Positions 34,411 through 43,508 of a stretch of DNA of 64,000 nt are shown here, in pieces. Below the pieces are notes generated by a model. It saw only the letters and a program-made list of their open reading frames with translations. It was not told the DNA's origin and searched no databases. The DNA is from Flavobacterium sp. KMS. Its GTDB lineage: Bacteria > Bacteroidota > Bacteroidia > Flavobacteriales > Flavobacteriaceae. The translations under genes were made by a program, and so were the position numbers. Every line of letters starts with the position of its first letter. The first letter of the stretch is position 1. The stretch is taken from assembly GCF_000813005.1 (NCBI RefSeq), contig NZ_JSYP01000018.1, forward strand, positions 1 through 64,000, written 5' to 3'.

Positions 34411-35620
34411 TTTTAGTAGTTATTTTTTTTAATATAAAGAATGAGACCAATAATAATGACATCGGAATCAATGTGTAATAAAATGCATTTTGTGGTCCTT
34501 GATTTTGGAATAGCCATCCTATTATCCTTGAACCTATCGTTCCGCCCAATGCAGAAAACACTACAATTAATCCGGTCATGGAGCTATGCAACTTTTTAGG
34601 CAGAGCACTTAATATAACTGAATTGAGCAATGGATAAATAGGTGCAATAAATAATCCTACGAGCGGAAATGCAAAACCTATTAATGGAATTTCGCTAAAA
34701 GAATGAATCGTTTTTACCTCTAGTCCTACTGCTTTTGGCAATACAAAAATCACAATGAGCATAGCGCATATAATACAGAAACTCAATACCCAGATCCAGT
34801 TTATTTTTTTGGTGATTTCTCCCGCCAAGATTCTTCCTATTGCCAGTGAAATAGCCAGAATACTTGCCATCATTATACTATTATTCTCTGATAGGTGAAG
34901 CACTTTATCATTAAATGTTGGCAACCAAGACATGATTCCCTGCTCAATCATTACGAATAAAAAAGCACTTACTACAAAAACTATAACTAATGATTTTGCC
35001 ATTAGTTTTATCATTTGTACAAAATCATCGGCAAGATTAGCCCCAGGAATTTCTACAGGTTTTTCTATTTTTATAAAGAATAAAAAGCCAAATGATAGTA
35101 ATGTCAATAAAGCTAAAAACCAATACACATTAAGCCAGGAATCGGGATTAGTATCATTATTAAAAGCTGGAAATAAAAAATATGCCAGCGCAATTCCTAT
35201 CATAAAAACACCTTCGACACTACTCATTAAAGCGTTGTGCTCTTTCTGATTATTGGTTACTGTACCAATAAGCGAATAAACGGATACTTTTATCAAAGCA
35301 AAAGAAACTCCTACGGTTGCAAAAAGCAATTTAGCATAATTAAAAGAGTTGCCATAATACATGGCAATACAGGCAAAAGTTACCAATCCTAACCCGATAA
35401 GCATTGCTTTTTTATAGCCTATTCTTGGTAAAAATGAAGCTATTAAAAACGATACAATTGCAATAGGCAAATCCTTAAAAGCTTCTAGAATACTAGCTTG
35501 TAATTCATTTACGCCATAATTTTTTTGCGCTTTTAAAATTACTATCCCAACGCTGTTTAGTAATATTGCAAATACAAAGTAATTGAGATATAATACTGCT
35601 GTTATTCCTGCTTTTTTCAT
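34400..35620 (-). CDS. MFS sugar permease
   Basis: From the ATG at 35620 the protein has 406 residues and about 12 membrane segments, starting VLYLNYFVFAILLNSVGIVI. The loop between TM2 and TM3 is GYKKAM, and the central cytoplasmic loop is KIEKPVEIPGANLADDF. The pattern fits the FucP-like sugar:cation symporters of Bacteroidota. A longer frame from 35653 adds 11 residues not typical of the family. It lies between the TonB receptor and the trehalase and overlaps the latter by 11 bases, so it most likely takes the sugar across the inner membrane. Confidence 0.88.
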   Translation of the reverse strand: MKKAGITAVLYLNYFVFAILLNSVGIVILKAQKNYGVNELQASILEAFKDLPIAIVSFLIASFLPRIGYKKAMLIGLGLVTFACIAMYYGNSFNYAKLLFATVGVSFALIKVSVYSLIGTVTNNQKEHNALMSSVEGVFMIGIALAYFLFPAFNNDTNPDSWLNVYWFLALLTLLSFGFLFFIKIEKPVEIPGANLADDFVQMIKLMAKSLVIVFVVSAFLFVMIEQGIMSWLPTFNDKVLHLSENNSIMMASILAISLAIGRILAGEITKKINWIWVLSFCIICAMLIVIFVLPKAVGLEVKTIHSFSEIPLIGFAFPLVGLFIAPIYPLLNSVILSALPKKLHSSMTGLIVVFSALGGTIGSRIIGWLFQNQGPQNAFYYTLIPMSLLLVSFFILKKITTKNEI

Positions 35621-35707
35621 CTTAACATATTGATTTACTAACGAATGTAACAAAAAACCAAATGCCGTTATTAAAACAGCATTTGGCTGAACTAATTAAT
35701 ATATAAA

Positions 35708-38353
35708 CTAAAAGTTGATTGCTACAGAAAATCTGAAAGCGCGTCCTAAAATAGGTCTTGCCAAAAACACATCTGTATCTGATGTTGATTGTCTTGGATT
35801 TCCTTCTGTTAAACCAATTTCATTGAATAAATTAGTTCCATCAACAGCAAATCTTAAATTGTTAACGATGTAGCTTAAACCTGCTCCAACTTCTTTAAAA
35901 GCTGGTAAAACTTGTTCGTTATCCTGATTTGTATATTTTTTATCAAAATAAGAATACTGAACATATCCTGATAATCTTTTGGTTATATCAACTTCTGGTC
36001 TTATTACACAAAAGAATTTAGGGATTCTACGAGCCGTGTTTCCGTTAAAATTAAACGTACTTCCATCGGCATTTTGACCTGTAAAATTATCATACTCTGG
36101 ATTTTGAACTGTAAAATTAAAGTTCAATCTAGCAATACTATATCTCAGATTAGTTTCTACTTCTAACCCTAAATTGTTTACATCGGCAAATTTATTTTCA
36201 GAAGTTCCGTCTGCCAATATATCTGTAAAGGCAACGTTTTTTAAATTCATGTGAAACAAATTGGCATTTACCGAAAGGAATGAATTAGCATATTTATACC
36301 CCAATTCTAATTGGTTTACAAACGTATTTTCTAGTTTACTCAAATCTTTAGCATTGTCATAAAATGACTCTTCGATTGGTGATCTAAAACCGTGACTATA
36401 TCTTATGTAAGATGCCATGTTTTCATTAAACTTATAATTCCCTGCTGCTGTATATGAAAACTCACTTACATCATATTTCCAGTATGTATAAGGATTTCCT
36501 TGTATTGTAGTTACCGCATCATCGGCTGTATTATTATCCAGAACTCCTAGATTCTCTGCACCAAAACGTGCATTATCTCTATACCCTGAATATACATTTT
36601 TATCGTATCTCACACCAGCGTTAAACGTTAGATTATCTGTAGCTTGGATTTCGGCATCAACATAAAAATCATTTAATTTTCCTTTTGTCTCTGCATCTCT
36701 TTCAAGCCAGGTAATTCTTTCTATTCCGTTCCAGGTATGTGCAATTCCGCTTGCCGTATTATTTACATTTACTAATCTTGGACTATCGGTAACATCTACC
36801 AGGTAGTTACTCCAGTTCCAGTATTGTTTTGATTTCCAGTTAGAGTAATAATACCCAACAGTAAGATTAACAGGTTTTAAATCGAAATTAAAAGACAAAT
36901 TATTAGCAAAATTTTCCATTTGCTTGTGAATATACCAATGATCTGCTCTCATTATTAATGCATTTGGATCTAATGCTGTATTATTATCTACATAAGTATA
37001 ACTTAAATCTCCTGTGTTTGCTGGAGCTAATTTTTGTATATCTGTTGCATAACCATCTTGTGTCCATGGTCCGCCACTACTATAAATTGCATTGTAATTC
37101 AAGTCTATTTTAGTATTTCTGAATGCGTTTTTTATGGTAACTTTATCGGCTACTTTCTTTTTAAATTCGGCTCCAATAGCATCTACAACTGGGTGAACTC
37201 CATCTTCTAAATCGGCATTAAAAGTTCCACCTCCATATTGTGGTACACTTAGATGAGAAAAGTTGGCAGAAGTTAGCGTTCCATAATTTGGATTAAACCC
37301 AGCTACTCCTTCTACTTTTCCGTTATTGCTTTTTAATGGAATTGGTAAATAGAATGTATTCCTGTCATCTAGTTTTTTGTAATTTAATCTCAAATATCCT
37401 CCGTCATCAAACTTATAAGTAAGGTTCATTTTTACTTGTCCTCCTTTGTTTGCAGTGAAACCAGTTTTTCTTATTCCGTCATCGGCTCTATAAAATCCTC
37501 CTACATTAAAAAACAGTTTATCTTTAACCAATGCTCCTCCTAAATTAAGATCGGTACGGAATAATCCGTAATCTCCAACGGTAAGTTTTGCTTTTCCCTG
37601 AAACTCATTTTGTCCTGTTTTCGAAATAAAATTGACAATTCCTCCTGGTGCATTCGATGCAAAAATTGATGCTGAACCTCCTCGAACTGCTTCCATTTTG
37701 CTTACTGTTTCGTCTAGTCTGTACCAGTTATCTGCATTTGCAAATTGCAAAGCTCCATCTTCAAAAACGGCTAAACCATCTTCCTGTATTTGCACATATT
37801 CATAGGCTCCTGCCGATGGAATTCCTCTTGCAAAAAGGTTATTCCCTACTTCTCCTCCCGATGTTTCTACAACAAATCCCGGAATAGTCTGGAGAATATC
37901 TGCTGTACTTATTGGCGCTCTGCTCTCGATTGCTTTTGCTCCTAAAGTCGTAATTGCAATACTCGATTCTAGTTTTGACCTTGGGTTTGATGATCCTGTA
38001 ACGACTACTTCTTTCAAACTTTGTGATTCCGCCTCTAAATGAAAGTCGGCTTTTGAATTTTCTCCGTCCTTAATTGTAATGCTCTTTTGAGTTGATTTAT
38101 ATCCTACGTTTGTAACTAGAATAATGTAACTTCCTGCAATAAGATTCGGGAATGTATATCCTCCATCTACATCTGTGCTCACTCCTTGTGAAGTGCCTTG
38201 AATAACAACATTTGCTCCCGGTGCTGTTTGTCCGTTTTCATCGAATACTTGTCCAGAAATACTGCTTTTTTCTTGTGAAAAAACCATTGCTGGAAGAATA
38301 AATAGCAATAACATCCAGAACGACATTATTGAGCTAGAATTAAACTTTTTCAT
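35708..38353 (-). CDS. TonB-dependent receptor with carboxypeptidase-like N-terminal domain
   Basis: This 881-residue outer-membrane protein has a signal peptide (cleavage after MVFSQ), a CarboxypepD_reg-like domain (about 30-115, SGQVFDENGQTAPGANVVI), a plug (LKEVVVTGSSNP to VSKMEAVRGGSASIFAS) and a 22-strand barrel ending in RAFRFSVAINF with the terminal aromatic. It is of the type without a SusD partner: no SusD gene is adjacent. It lies 87 bases upstream of the MFS gene on the same strand, divergent from a LacI regulator with two operators between. It would import a sugar, probably trehalose or a trehalose-containing glycan. Confidence 0.9.
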   Translation of the reverse strand: MKKFNSSSIMSFWMLLLFILPAMVFSQEKSSISGQVFDENGQTAPGANVVIQGTSQGVSTDVDGGYTFPNLIAGSYIILVTNVGYKSTQKSITIKDGENSKADFHLEAESQSLKEVVVTGSSNPRSKLESSIAITTLGAKAIESRAPISTADILQTIPGFVVETSGGEVGNNLFARGIPSAGAYEYVQIQEDGLAVFEDGALQFANADNWYRLDETVSKMEAVRGGSASIFASNAPGGIVNFISKTGQNEFQGKAKLTVGDYGLFRTDLNLGGALVKDKLFFNVGGFYRADDGIRKTGFTANKGGQVKMNLTYKFDDGGYLRLNYKKLDDRNTFYLPIPLKSNNGKVEGVAGFNPNYGTLTSANFSHLSVPQYGGGTFNADLEDGVHPVVDAIGAEFKKKVADKVTIKNAFRNTKIDLNYNAIYSSGGPWTQDGYATDIQKLAPANTGDLSYTYVDNNTALDPNALIMRADHWYIHKQMENFANNLSFNFDLKPVNLTVGYYYSNWKSKQYWNWSNYLVDVTDSPRLVNVNNTASGIAHTWNGIERITWLERDAETKGKLNDFYVDAEIQATDNLTFNAGVRYDKNVYSGYRDNARFGAENLGVLDNNTADDAVTTIQGNPYTYWKYDVSEFSYTAAGNYKFNENMASYIRYSHGFRSPIEESFYDNAKDLSKLENTFVNQLELGYKYANSFLSVNANLFHMNLKNVAFTDILADGTSENKFADVNNLGLEVETNLRYSIARLNFNFTVQNPEYDNFTGQNADGSTFNFNGNTARRIPKFFCVIRPEVDITKRLSGYVQYSYFDKKYTNQDNEQVLPAFKEVGAGLSYIVNNLRFAVDGTNLFNEIGLTEGNPRQSTSDTDVFLARPILGRAFRFSVAINF

Positions 38354-38427
38354 GATTTATTATTTGGTTAGGTTATTAGTTAGGGTAAAACTATTGCCTA
38401 TTTATTTATATCAATGAAGATTTTCGC

Positions 38428-38462
38428 CGAAAACGTTTTCGATTTTACCGAAAACGTTTTCG
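38428..38462. promoter_or_regulatory. Pair of identical LacI-type operators
   Basis: The perfect palindrome CGAAAACGTTTTCG occurs at 38428-38441 and again at 38449-38462. The centres are 21 bases apart, two helical turns, so two dimers would bind the same face. A central CG in a 14-bp palindrome is typical of LacI/GalR operators. The sites lie 75 bases before the TonB receptor start and 49 bases before the lacI-type gene, so they can control both. Confidence 0.85.
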
Positions 38463-38510
38463 ATTAATTAAATTTAATTAATTATCAATTAGTTTTATTA
38501 CATTTATTCA

Positions 38511-39539
38511 ATGAATGATACCAGACTTATAGACATTGCAGCTGCTTTAGGAATTTCTGTTACAACAGTTTCAAAAGCATTAAAAGGGTACACTGATATT
38601 AGCGAAAATACCAGAGCAAGGGTTCTTGAAATGGTAGAAACAATGAATTACAAACCCAATGCCAATGCGGTAAACCTTAGAACTAACGAAACCAAAACTC
38701 TTGGTGTTGTTATCCCTACGATGGTACATCATTTCTTTTCGAGTGTTTTAAATGGTATTATAGACGAGGCCGAAAACAGAGGTTATCTTGTGATTATTTT
38801 GCAATCTAATGAAAAGTATGAGCTTGAAAAAAAACAGATTGCTTTGTTGCAGCAAAAAAGAGTTGATGGAATTTTGATTTCACTATCAAATGAAACTGAT
38901 GATTTCTCTCACATAAATGATGCTATAAAAAAGAATACTCCTGTAGTTTTATTTGATAAAATAGCCAAATTGGTCGATTGCTCAAAAGTGATTATCAATG
39001 ACCGAAAAGCTGCTTATGATGCAGTAACGTATCTAATAAATAAGGGATATAAAAAAATTGCTCATTTTAGAGGTTCTTATACTCCTCAAAATTCTATTGA
39101 CCGTTTTCTTGGATATAAAAAAGCACTCGAAGACCATAATATTCCTTATGACCCTACGCTGGTTTATTTATGTGATCACAACTCCGATTTTGAAGATGGT
39201 TATGCCAATGCTCAAAAACTAGTTGAGGAACACAAAGATGTTGATGCCGTTTTTGCCATCACCGATTTAGTAGCTATTGGTATTATAAAATACCTCAACG
39301 ATATGCATATTAAGATTCCGGAGCAAATTGCCGTTTTTGGTTTTAGCAATTGGTTTATGTCTACCGTAATTTCGCCAAAACTTACCACGATTGACCAACC
39401 TGGTTATGATATTGGTCAACGTGCAGCTGCTATATTAATAAATGAAATTGCTCAAATTAAAGAACATCTTCCTGTTATTCATCAAACTATCGAACTCCCA
39501 ACACTCATTATAGAGAGGGAATCGACAATAAGAAACTAA
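38511..39539 (+). CDS. LacI family transcriptional regulator
   Basis: The 342-residue protein has a LacI helix-turn-helix (residues 4-50, IAAALGISVTTVSKALKG with hinge helix YKPNANAVNLRT) and a periplasmic-binding-protein-like ligand domain (about 60-340, with TLGVVIPTMVHHFFSS, GILISLSNE, FAITDLVAIGIIKYL and FGFSNW). It should bind the adjacent twin palindromes and respond to a sugar linked to the trehalase locus. Divergent placement from the TonB receptor supports local control. Effector and sign of control (repressor or activator) are not readable. Confidence 0.93.
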   Translation: MNDTRLIDIAAALGISVTTVSKALKGYTDISENTRARVLEMVETMNYKPNANAVNLRTNETKTLGVVIPTMVHHFFSSVLNGIIDEAENRGYLVIILQSNEKYELEKKQIALLQQKRVDGILISLSNETDDFSHINDAIKKNTPVVLFDKIAKLVDCSKVIINDRKAAYDAVTYLINKGYKKIAHFRGSYTPQNSIDRFLGYKKALEDHNIPYDPTLVYLCDHNSDFEDGYANAQKLVEEHKDVDAVFAITDLVAIGIIKYLNDMHIKIPEQIAVFGFSNWFMSTVISPKLTTIDQPGYDIGQRAAAILINEIAQIKEHLPVIHQTIELPTLIIERESTIRN

Positions 39540-39566
39540 TGATTACCCATTAATCTCAATTATTCC

Positions 39567-39700
39567 AACACATAGAAACATAGCTTAACTTTCGAAGTAT
39601 AAAAAAGACGTTTCACTCAAAATAAACCACATAGCACTATGTGAAAAAATCATGATTTTCTAGAAATTCTTTAAATTTTAAATCTATGTTTCTATATGTT
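39567..39700. repeat. Nested inverted repeats between convergent genes
   Basis: AACACATAGAAACATAG (39567-39583) is matched by CTATGTTTCTATATGTT (39684-39700), and CACATAG/CTATGTG (39628-39643) forms a perfect inner hairpin with a two-base loop. The gap lies between the convergent lacI-type and DUF2797 genes. It resembles an AT-rich dispersed element and may end transcripts from both sides. Confidence 0.55.
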
Positions 39701-39717
39701 AAATATCAATTTTAGAA

Positions 39718-40512
39718 TTATACATTTATTGTCACTACATATCCTTCGGATCCACGGATATTAAAAACTGTTCCGTCTTCAAACAATAAATACTGTCCTT
39801 TTATTCCAGTAAGTTTTCCTTGAAAAGTTGGTGTTTTATCCAGACTTAAACTTGCTACTTTTTTTGGATATTCAAGAACAGGATAATGTAGTTCGTACAA
39901 ATCATTTTTCTCTGGATAAAAATATTCGCGAACTTCGTCAGGAATCAAACTTTCTACTTTAGATTTTTCAAGAATCAAATCAACAGTTTCGATATTATTC
40001 TGAAGCATTTTTCTCCAATTTGTTTTATCAGCATAATGATTCTTTAACGCTACCTCGGTAATTCCTGCTAAGTAACGATTCGGAACTTCTACAATCGATA
40101 AGGCTTGTGTCGCTCCCTGATCTATCCAACGTGTAGGTACTTGTGTCTTTCTGGTCACTCCAACTTTTACTTCGCTAGATAAAGCCAGGTATACAATATG
40201 TGGTTGTAATTGTACTTTTTCTTCGTATACCAAATCACGATCCTGAATTCCTAAATGTGCCGTACTTAATTCTGGTTTCATAATCCAATCTCCAACAGCT
40301 GGACTTGAGTAAAAACAATCATAGCAAAATCCCTGACGGAATATTTTTTTCTTCTTACCACAATTCAAACATTGAAAGCCTACAAAACTGATCTCAATTT
40401 CTTTATTCAATAATTGATTAACGTTGATAAAACTGTCCTCAAAAACCAAATAATATTGAATTGGATTCCCCATTTCGGTTTGCATCTTTGTAAGTACGCC
40501 CTGATATTGCAT
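39718..40512 (-). CDS. DUF2797 domain protein
   Basis: The 264-residue protein has a zinc-ribbon-like cluster CLNCGKKKKIFRQGFCYDC (about residues 48-66), followed by the DUF2797 core with IVYLALSSEVKVGVTRK and PTRWIDQGATQALSIV. This core resembles the GIY-YIG nuclease fold, where YLALS takes the place of the GIY strand and KVGVTR that of YIG. The function of the family is unknown. The C-terminal domain has strands FQGKLTGIKGQYLLFEDG. It stands alone and is divergent from the GH3 gene. Confidence 0.82.
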   Translation of the reverse strand: MQYQGVLTKMQTEMGNPIQYYLVFEDSFINVNQLLNKEIEISFVGFQCLNCGKKKKIFRQGFCYDCFYSSPAVGDWIMKPELSTAHLGIQDRDLVYEEKVQLQPHIVYLALSSEVKVGVTRKTQVPTRWIDQGATQALSIVEVPNRYLAGITEVALKNHYADKTNWRKMLQNNIETVDLILEKSKVESLIPDEVREYFYPEKNDLYELHYPVLEYPKKVASLSLDKTPTFQGKLTGIKGQYLLFEDGTVFNIRGSEGYVVTINV

Positions 40513-40660
40513 TAGATTTTAATTTTTAGTCCCGAAGCTATCGGAAGTTGATTTTAGATTTTAGATTCGTTCATAAGAATTTAAATCTCGATACTGTTAA
40601 AACTCCATTTTTGAAGTGGAATCTTTGCCATAAATAGAATTGTCATTTACAAAAAAACAC

Positions 40661-40668
40661 TATTTTTG
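40661..40668 (+). promoter_or_regulatory. -7 box upstream of the GH3 gene
   Basis: TATTTTTG fits TAnnTTTG. It lies 144 bases before the GH3 start, and the leader in between contains the palindrome CCCGAAGCTTCGGG near 40763-40776, so a long structured leader is possible. Confidence 0.4.
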
Positions 40669-40811
40669 ATACAACGACAAAGTTAATATTTGTGCGTCGA
40701 TATTCAAATTTTAAATTTCTTGATTTTACACCCATTGTACTATCTGAAATTTAAGATCTAATCCCGAAGCTTCGGGACAACAATCTAAAAATTAAAATCT
40801 AAGATTTCTCC

Positions 40812-42320
40812 ATGCCTCTATCAATAATCAATTCATTTGCCTCTTGGGTTCTTAAACAAAGAATTCATCAAATAGAACTTTTTCTTAAATATCCAAATGA
40901 AGTTCAGGAAGAACTCCTTCATAATTTATTACTGGCTGCCGAAAATACCATTGTTGGAAAACAATATGATTTTGCCTCGATAAACTCATACAAAACTTTT
41001 TCTGAAAGATTACCTATTGCAACTTACGAAGAATTACAACCTTTAATTGAACGCACTCGTCAAGGTGAGCAAAATGTTTTTTGGGAGACTCCAATAAAAT
41101 GGTTTGCAAAATCTAGCGGAACTACAAATGCTAAAAGCAAATTTATCCCTGTAAGTAATGAAGCTCTGGAGGATTGTCATTATAAAGGAAGTAAGGATTT
41201 ATTATGTTTGTATTTGAATAATAATGAAGATTCAGAATTGTTTCTGGGCAAAAGTCTTCGCTTAGGCGGAAGTTCTCAGATTTATGAAAACAACAATACT
41301 TTCTTCGGAGATTTATCGGCTATCCTAATTGAGAATATGCCTATTTGGGCAGAATTTAGCAGCACACCTAGCAATAAAACTTCGCTTATGAGCGAATGGG
41401 AAACCAAAATTGCTGCTATTATAAATGAAACTAAAAATGAAAATGTAACCAGTTTTGCTGGTGTTCCTTCATGGATGTTGGTTTTAATGAATCGTGTTCT
41501 AGAAGATTCTGGAAAAGGAAATTTATTTGAAATCTGGCCTAATCTGGAAGTCTACTTTCATGGAGGTGTAAGTTTTTCTCCTTACAGAGAACAATATAAA
41601 AACATATTACCTAAAAAAGATTTTAAATACTACGAAATATACAATGCTTCTGAAGGTTTCTTTGCCATTCAGGATTTAAATAATTCCAGTGATTTATTGC
41701 TAATGCTAGATTACGGAATCTTCTATGAATTTATCCCGATGGAGACTTTTGGGAAACCAGAGCAAAAAGTTATTCGATTGGCAGATGTCGAATTGAATAA
41801 AAATTATGCAATCGTAATTACTACCAATTCAGGCTTATGGCGTTATTTAATTGGTGATACGGTTCGTTTTACTTCATTAGATCCTTATAGAATTCGTGTT
41901 ACAGGAAGAACCAAACATCATATTAATGTTTTTGGTGAAGAACTTATGGTCGAAAATACCGATCAGGCTATCGCCAAAGCGTGCCAGTTAACAAATACTG
42001 AAGTTATAGATTATACTGTAGCTCCAATATTTATGCAAGACAAAGAAAAAGGTGCACACGAATGGATGATTGAGTTTAAGAAAAAACCTGCTGATATTTC
42101 GCAATTTCAAAAAGCTCTTGACGAAACCTTACAATCCCTAAACTCCGATTACGAAGCCAAACGTTACAATAATATGACACTAAATCCTTTGGTGATTAAT
42201 GTTGCAAGAGAAAATTTATTCTACGATTGGTTAAAAGAAAAAGACAAATTAGGCGGACAACATAAAATTCCGAGACTTTCGAATCAAAGAGATTATTTGG
42301 AGCAGTTGAAAGGGATGTGA
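40812..42320 (+). CDS. GH3 family acyl-adenylating enzyme
   Basis: GH3 proteins belong to the ANL superfamily: they adenylate a carboxylate and join it to an amino acid. In plants they conjugate auxin or jasmonate; bacterial members are mostly uncharacterised. The 502-residue protein has the P-loop-like KSSGTTNAKSKFIPVS (about 98-113), YNASEGFFAI, the LMLDYGIFYEFIP strand, and the hinge region GRTKHHINVFGEELM. All core motifs are present. The stop codon overlaps the ATG of the next gene (TGATG), so the enzyme is coupled to the EF-Tu-domain-like protein. The acyl and amine substrates are unknown. Confidence 0.9.
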   Translation: MPLSIINSFASWVLKQRIHQIELFLKYPNEVQEELLHNLLLAAENTIVGKQYDFASINSYKTFSERLPIATYEELQPLIERTRQGEQNVFWETPIKWFAKSSGTTNAKSKFIPVSNEALEDCHYKGSKDLLCLYLNNNEDSELFLGKSLRLGGSSQIYENNNTFFGDLSAILIENMPIWAEFSSTPSNKTSLMSEWETKIAAIINETKNENVTSFAGVPSWMLVLMNRVLEDSGKGNLFEIWPNLEVYFHGGVSFSPYREQYKNILPKKDFKYYEIYNASEGFFAIQDLNNSSDLLLMLDYGIFYEFIPMETFGKPEQKVIRLADVELNKNYAIVITTNSGLWRYLIGDTVRFTSLDPYRIRVTGRTKHHINVFGEELMVENTDQAIAKACQLTNTEVIDYTVAPIFMQDKEKGAHEWMIEFKKKPADISQFQKALDETLQSLNSDYEAKRYNNMTLNPLVINVARENLFYDWLKEKDKLGGQHKIPRLSNQRDYLEQLKGM

Positions 42321-43045
42321 TGAGCAACATCAATAAATACGAACTTAGAGAACCTCAACTTGAAGCCGAGATTTACTACTTAACTGAACAAGAGGGTGGA
42401 CGCAAAACTGCTGTTAACAATGGATATCGTGGTCAATTCTACTATAACGGAAAAGACTGGGATGCTCCACAACAATTCATAGACAAAGAAACTTGTAATC
42501 TAGGTGAGACCGTTAAAGTTTATTTACAAACATTAAGTACTGATTTTCATATTGGTCAATTTTTTGTTGGACAGGAATTTGAGACGAGAGAAGGTGCCAA
42601 AATAGTTGGCAAAGGAAAAATCACCCGTATAATAAGACCAGACTTTAATTACTGGGATGGCTCTACCTTTCTAAAATCACTTGATAAAAGTATTGAGCCA
42701 TATTCTGACGCTAATGATTTCCTTAAATTTCGCATGGACCTTGAAAATTGGTTAATCAAAACAGAAATAATTAAAAACATTGAGTTTGAAATGACTGGAA
42801 ATTTAGAGTGCATGATGTTGATAAAATGCAAACTCATTAACAAAGATTTACAACCAAGAGAAGTAGCGTATAAAATTATTGAATGTTGGAAAACTAAATT
42901 AACAAATTCAAATCAACTTTATAAAATTGAAATGAACACAAGTTTTAACCACAATAAAAATCAATCACAAACTGACAAATTCGTTTTATCGTTTGCAACT
43001 TGGCATTCATTTTTTTTAACTGGACAAATTATAGTTCAAAGATAA
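42320..43045 (+). CDS. Protein with EF-Tu domain III-like N-terminus
   Basis: Starting at the ATG at 42320 the protein has 241 residues. The first 95 match the C-terminal (third) domain of EF-Tu: LEAEIYYLTEQEGGRKT, GYRGQFYY, a GETVKVYLQTL strand, and FETREGAKIVGKGKITRII, in the same order as in EF-Tu. There is no GTPase domain. The rest (about 100-241) is unrelated to EF-Tu and I do not recognise it; it contains a helix FRMDLENWLIKTEIIKN and strands ending WHSFFLTGQIIVQ. The gene is coupled to the GH3 enzyme by a TGATG overlap. EF-Tu domain III binds tRNA and EF-Ts in the full protein. Confidence 0.7.
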   Translation: MSNINKYELREPQLEAEIYYLTEQEGGRKTAVNNGYRGQFYYNGKDWDAPQQFIDKETCNLGETVKVYLQTLSTDFHIGQFFVGQEFETREGAKIVGKGKITRIIRPDFNYWDGSTFLKSLDKSIEPYSDANDFLKFRMDLENWLIKTEIIKNIEFEMTGNLECMMLIKCKLINKDLQPREVAYKIIECWKTKLTNSNQLYKIEMNTSFNHNKNQSQTDKFVLSFATWHSFFLTGQIIVQR

Positions 43046-43052
43046 AATTAAA

Positions 43053-43304
43053 ATGAATTTAAAAGAGAAACTAAATAAATGGACGGATATGGATATAGCT
43101 ATTCATCACATTGCCGTTGAATTAAGTTTATTTGAAACTGACAACTTCCCTGGATACTTGTGGATTCAATGGACAGAAAACAAATACAATGATTTCTTAA
43201 AAGACATATTACAGAAGTTAATTGAACTTAATATGCTAGAAATAAATGAGAATGAAGGTACGATTAGGTATAACAAAAACTTTGAAATAGAAACTAAACC
43301 ATAA
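43053..43304 (+). CDS. Small unknown protein
   Basis: This 83-residue frame starts seven bases after the EF-Tu-like gene with an AAATG context, so it is probably the third gene of the GH3 unit. It is charged and helical-looking, with FPGYLWIQWTENKYNDFLKDIL in the middle and a terminal strand pair. There is no signal peptide or membrane segment. I do not recognise a family. A terminator-like hairpin follows about 90 bases later. Confidence 0.5.
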   Translation: MNLKEKLNKWTDMDIAIHHIAVELSLFETDNFPGYLWIQWTENKYNDFLKDILQKLIELNMLEINENEGTIRYNKNFEIETKP

Positions 43305-43392
43305 TTATCCTCACAGCTATCGCGAGCGTCTCGCTCGTGAACACAATCATGTATAGCCCGACCCGCTTTTTCTACGGGCATGCCCATAAAAA

Positions 43393-43430
43393 AACCTCAG
43401 CTTAAATTAAAACTAAGGTTTGTTTTTTTT
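43393..43430 (+). terminator. Terminator of the GH3 unit
   Basis: AACCTCAG (43393-43400) pairs with CTAAGGTT (43413-43420) with one mismatch, followed by TGTTTTTTTT. Confidence 0.6.
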
Positions 43431-43493
43431 GTCATCCTGAGCGGAGTCGAAGCCCATTCCTACTCATAAGCCTTCGACTTCGCTCAGGATGAC
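43431..43493. repeat. 22-bp inverted repeat of a dispersed element
   Basis: A left arm starting GTCATCCTGAGCG (43431-43452) is matched by a right arm ending CGCTCAGGATGAC (43472-43493) with one mismatch. Part of the right arm (CTTCGACTTCGCTCAGGA) also occurs at 8249. It lies 16 bases after the serB stop and may serve as its terminator on the minus strand, although no strong U-tract follows. Confidence 0.7.
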
Positions 43494-43508
43494 ATTATTG
43501 TAAATAAT

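Noticed and set aside
43166..43387. Minus-strand open frame of 73 codons after the GH3 unit
   Set aside because: It is antisense to the small ORF at 43053 and runs into a repeat; no protein features support it.
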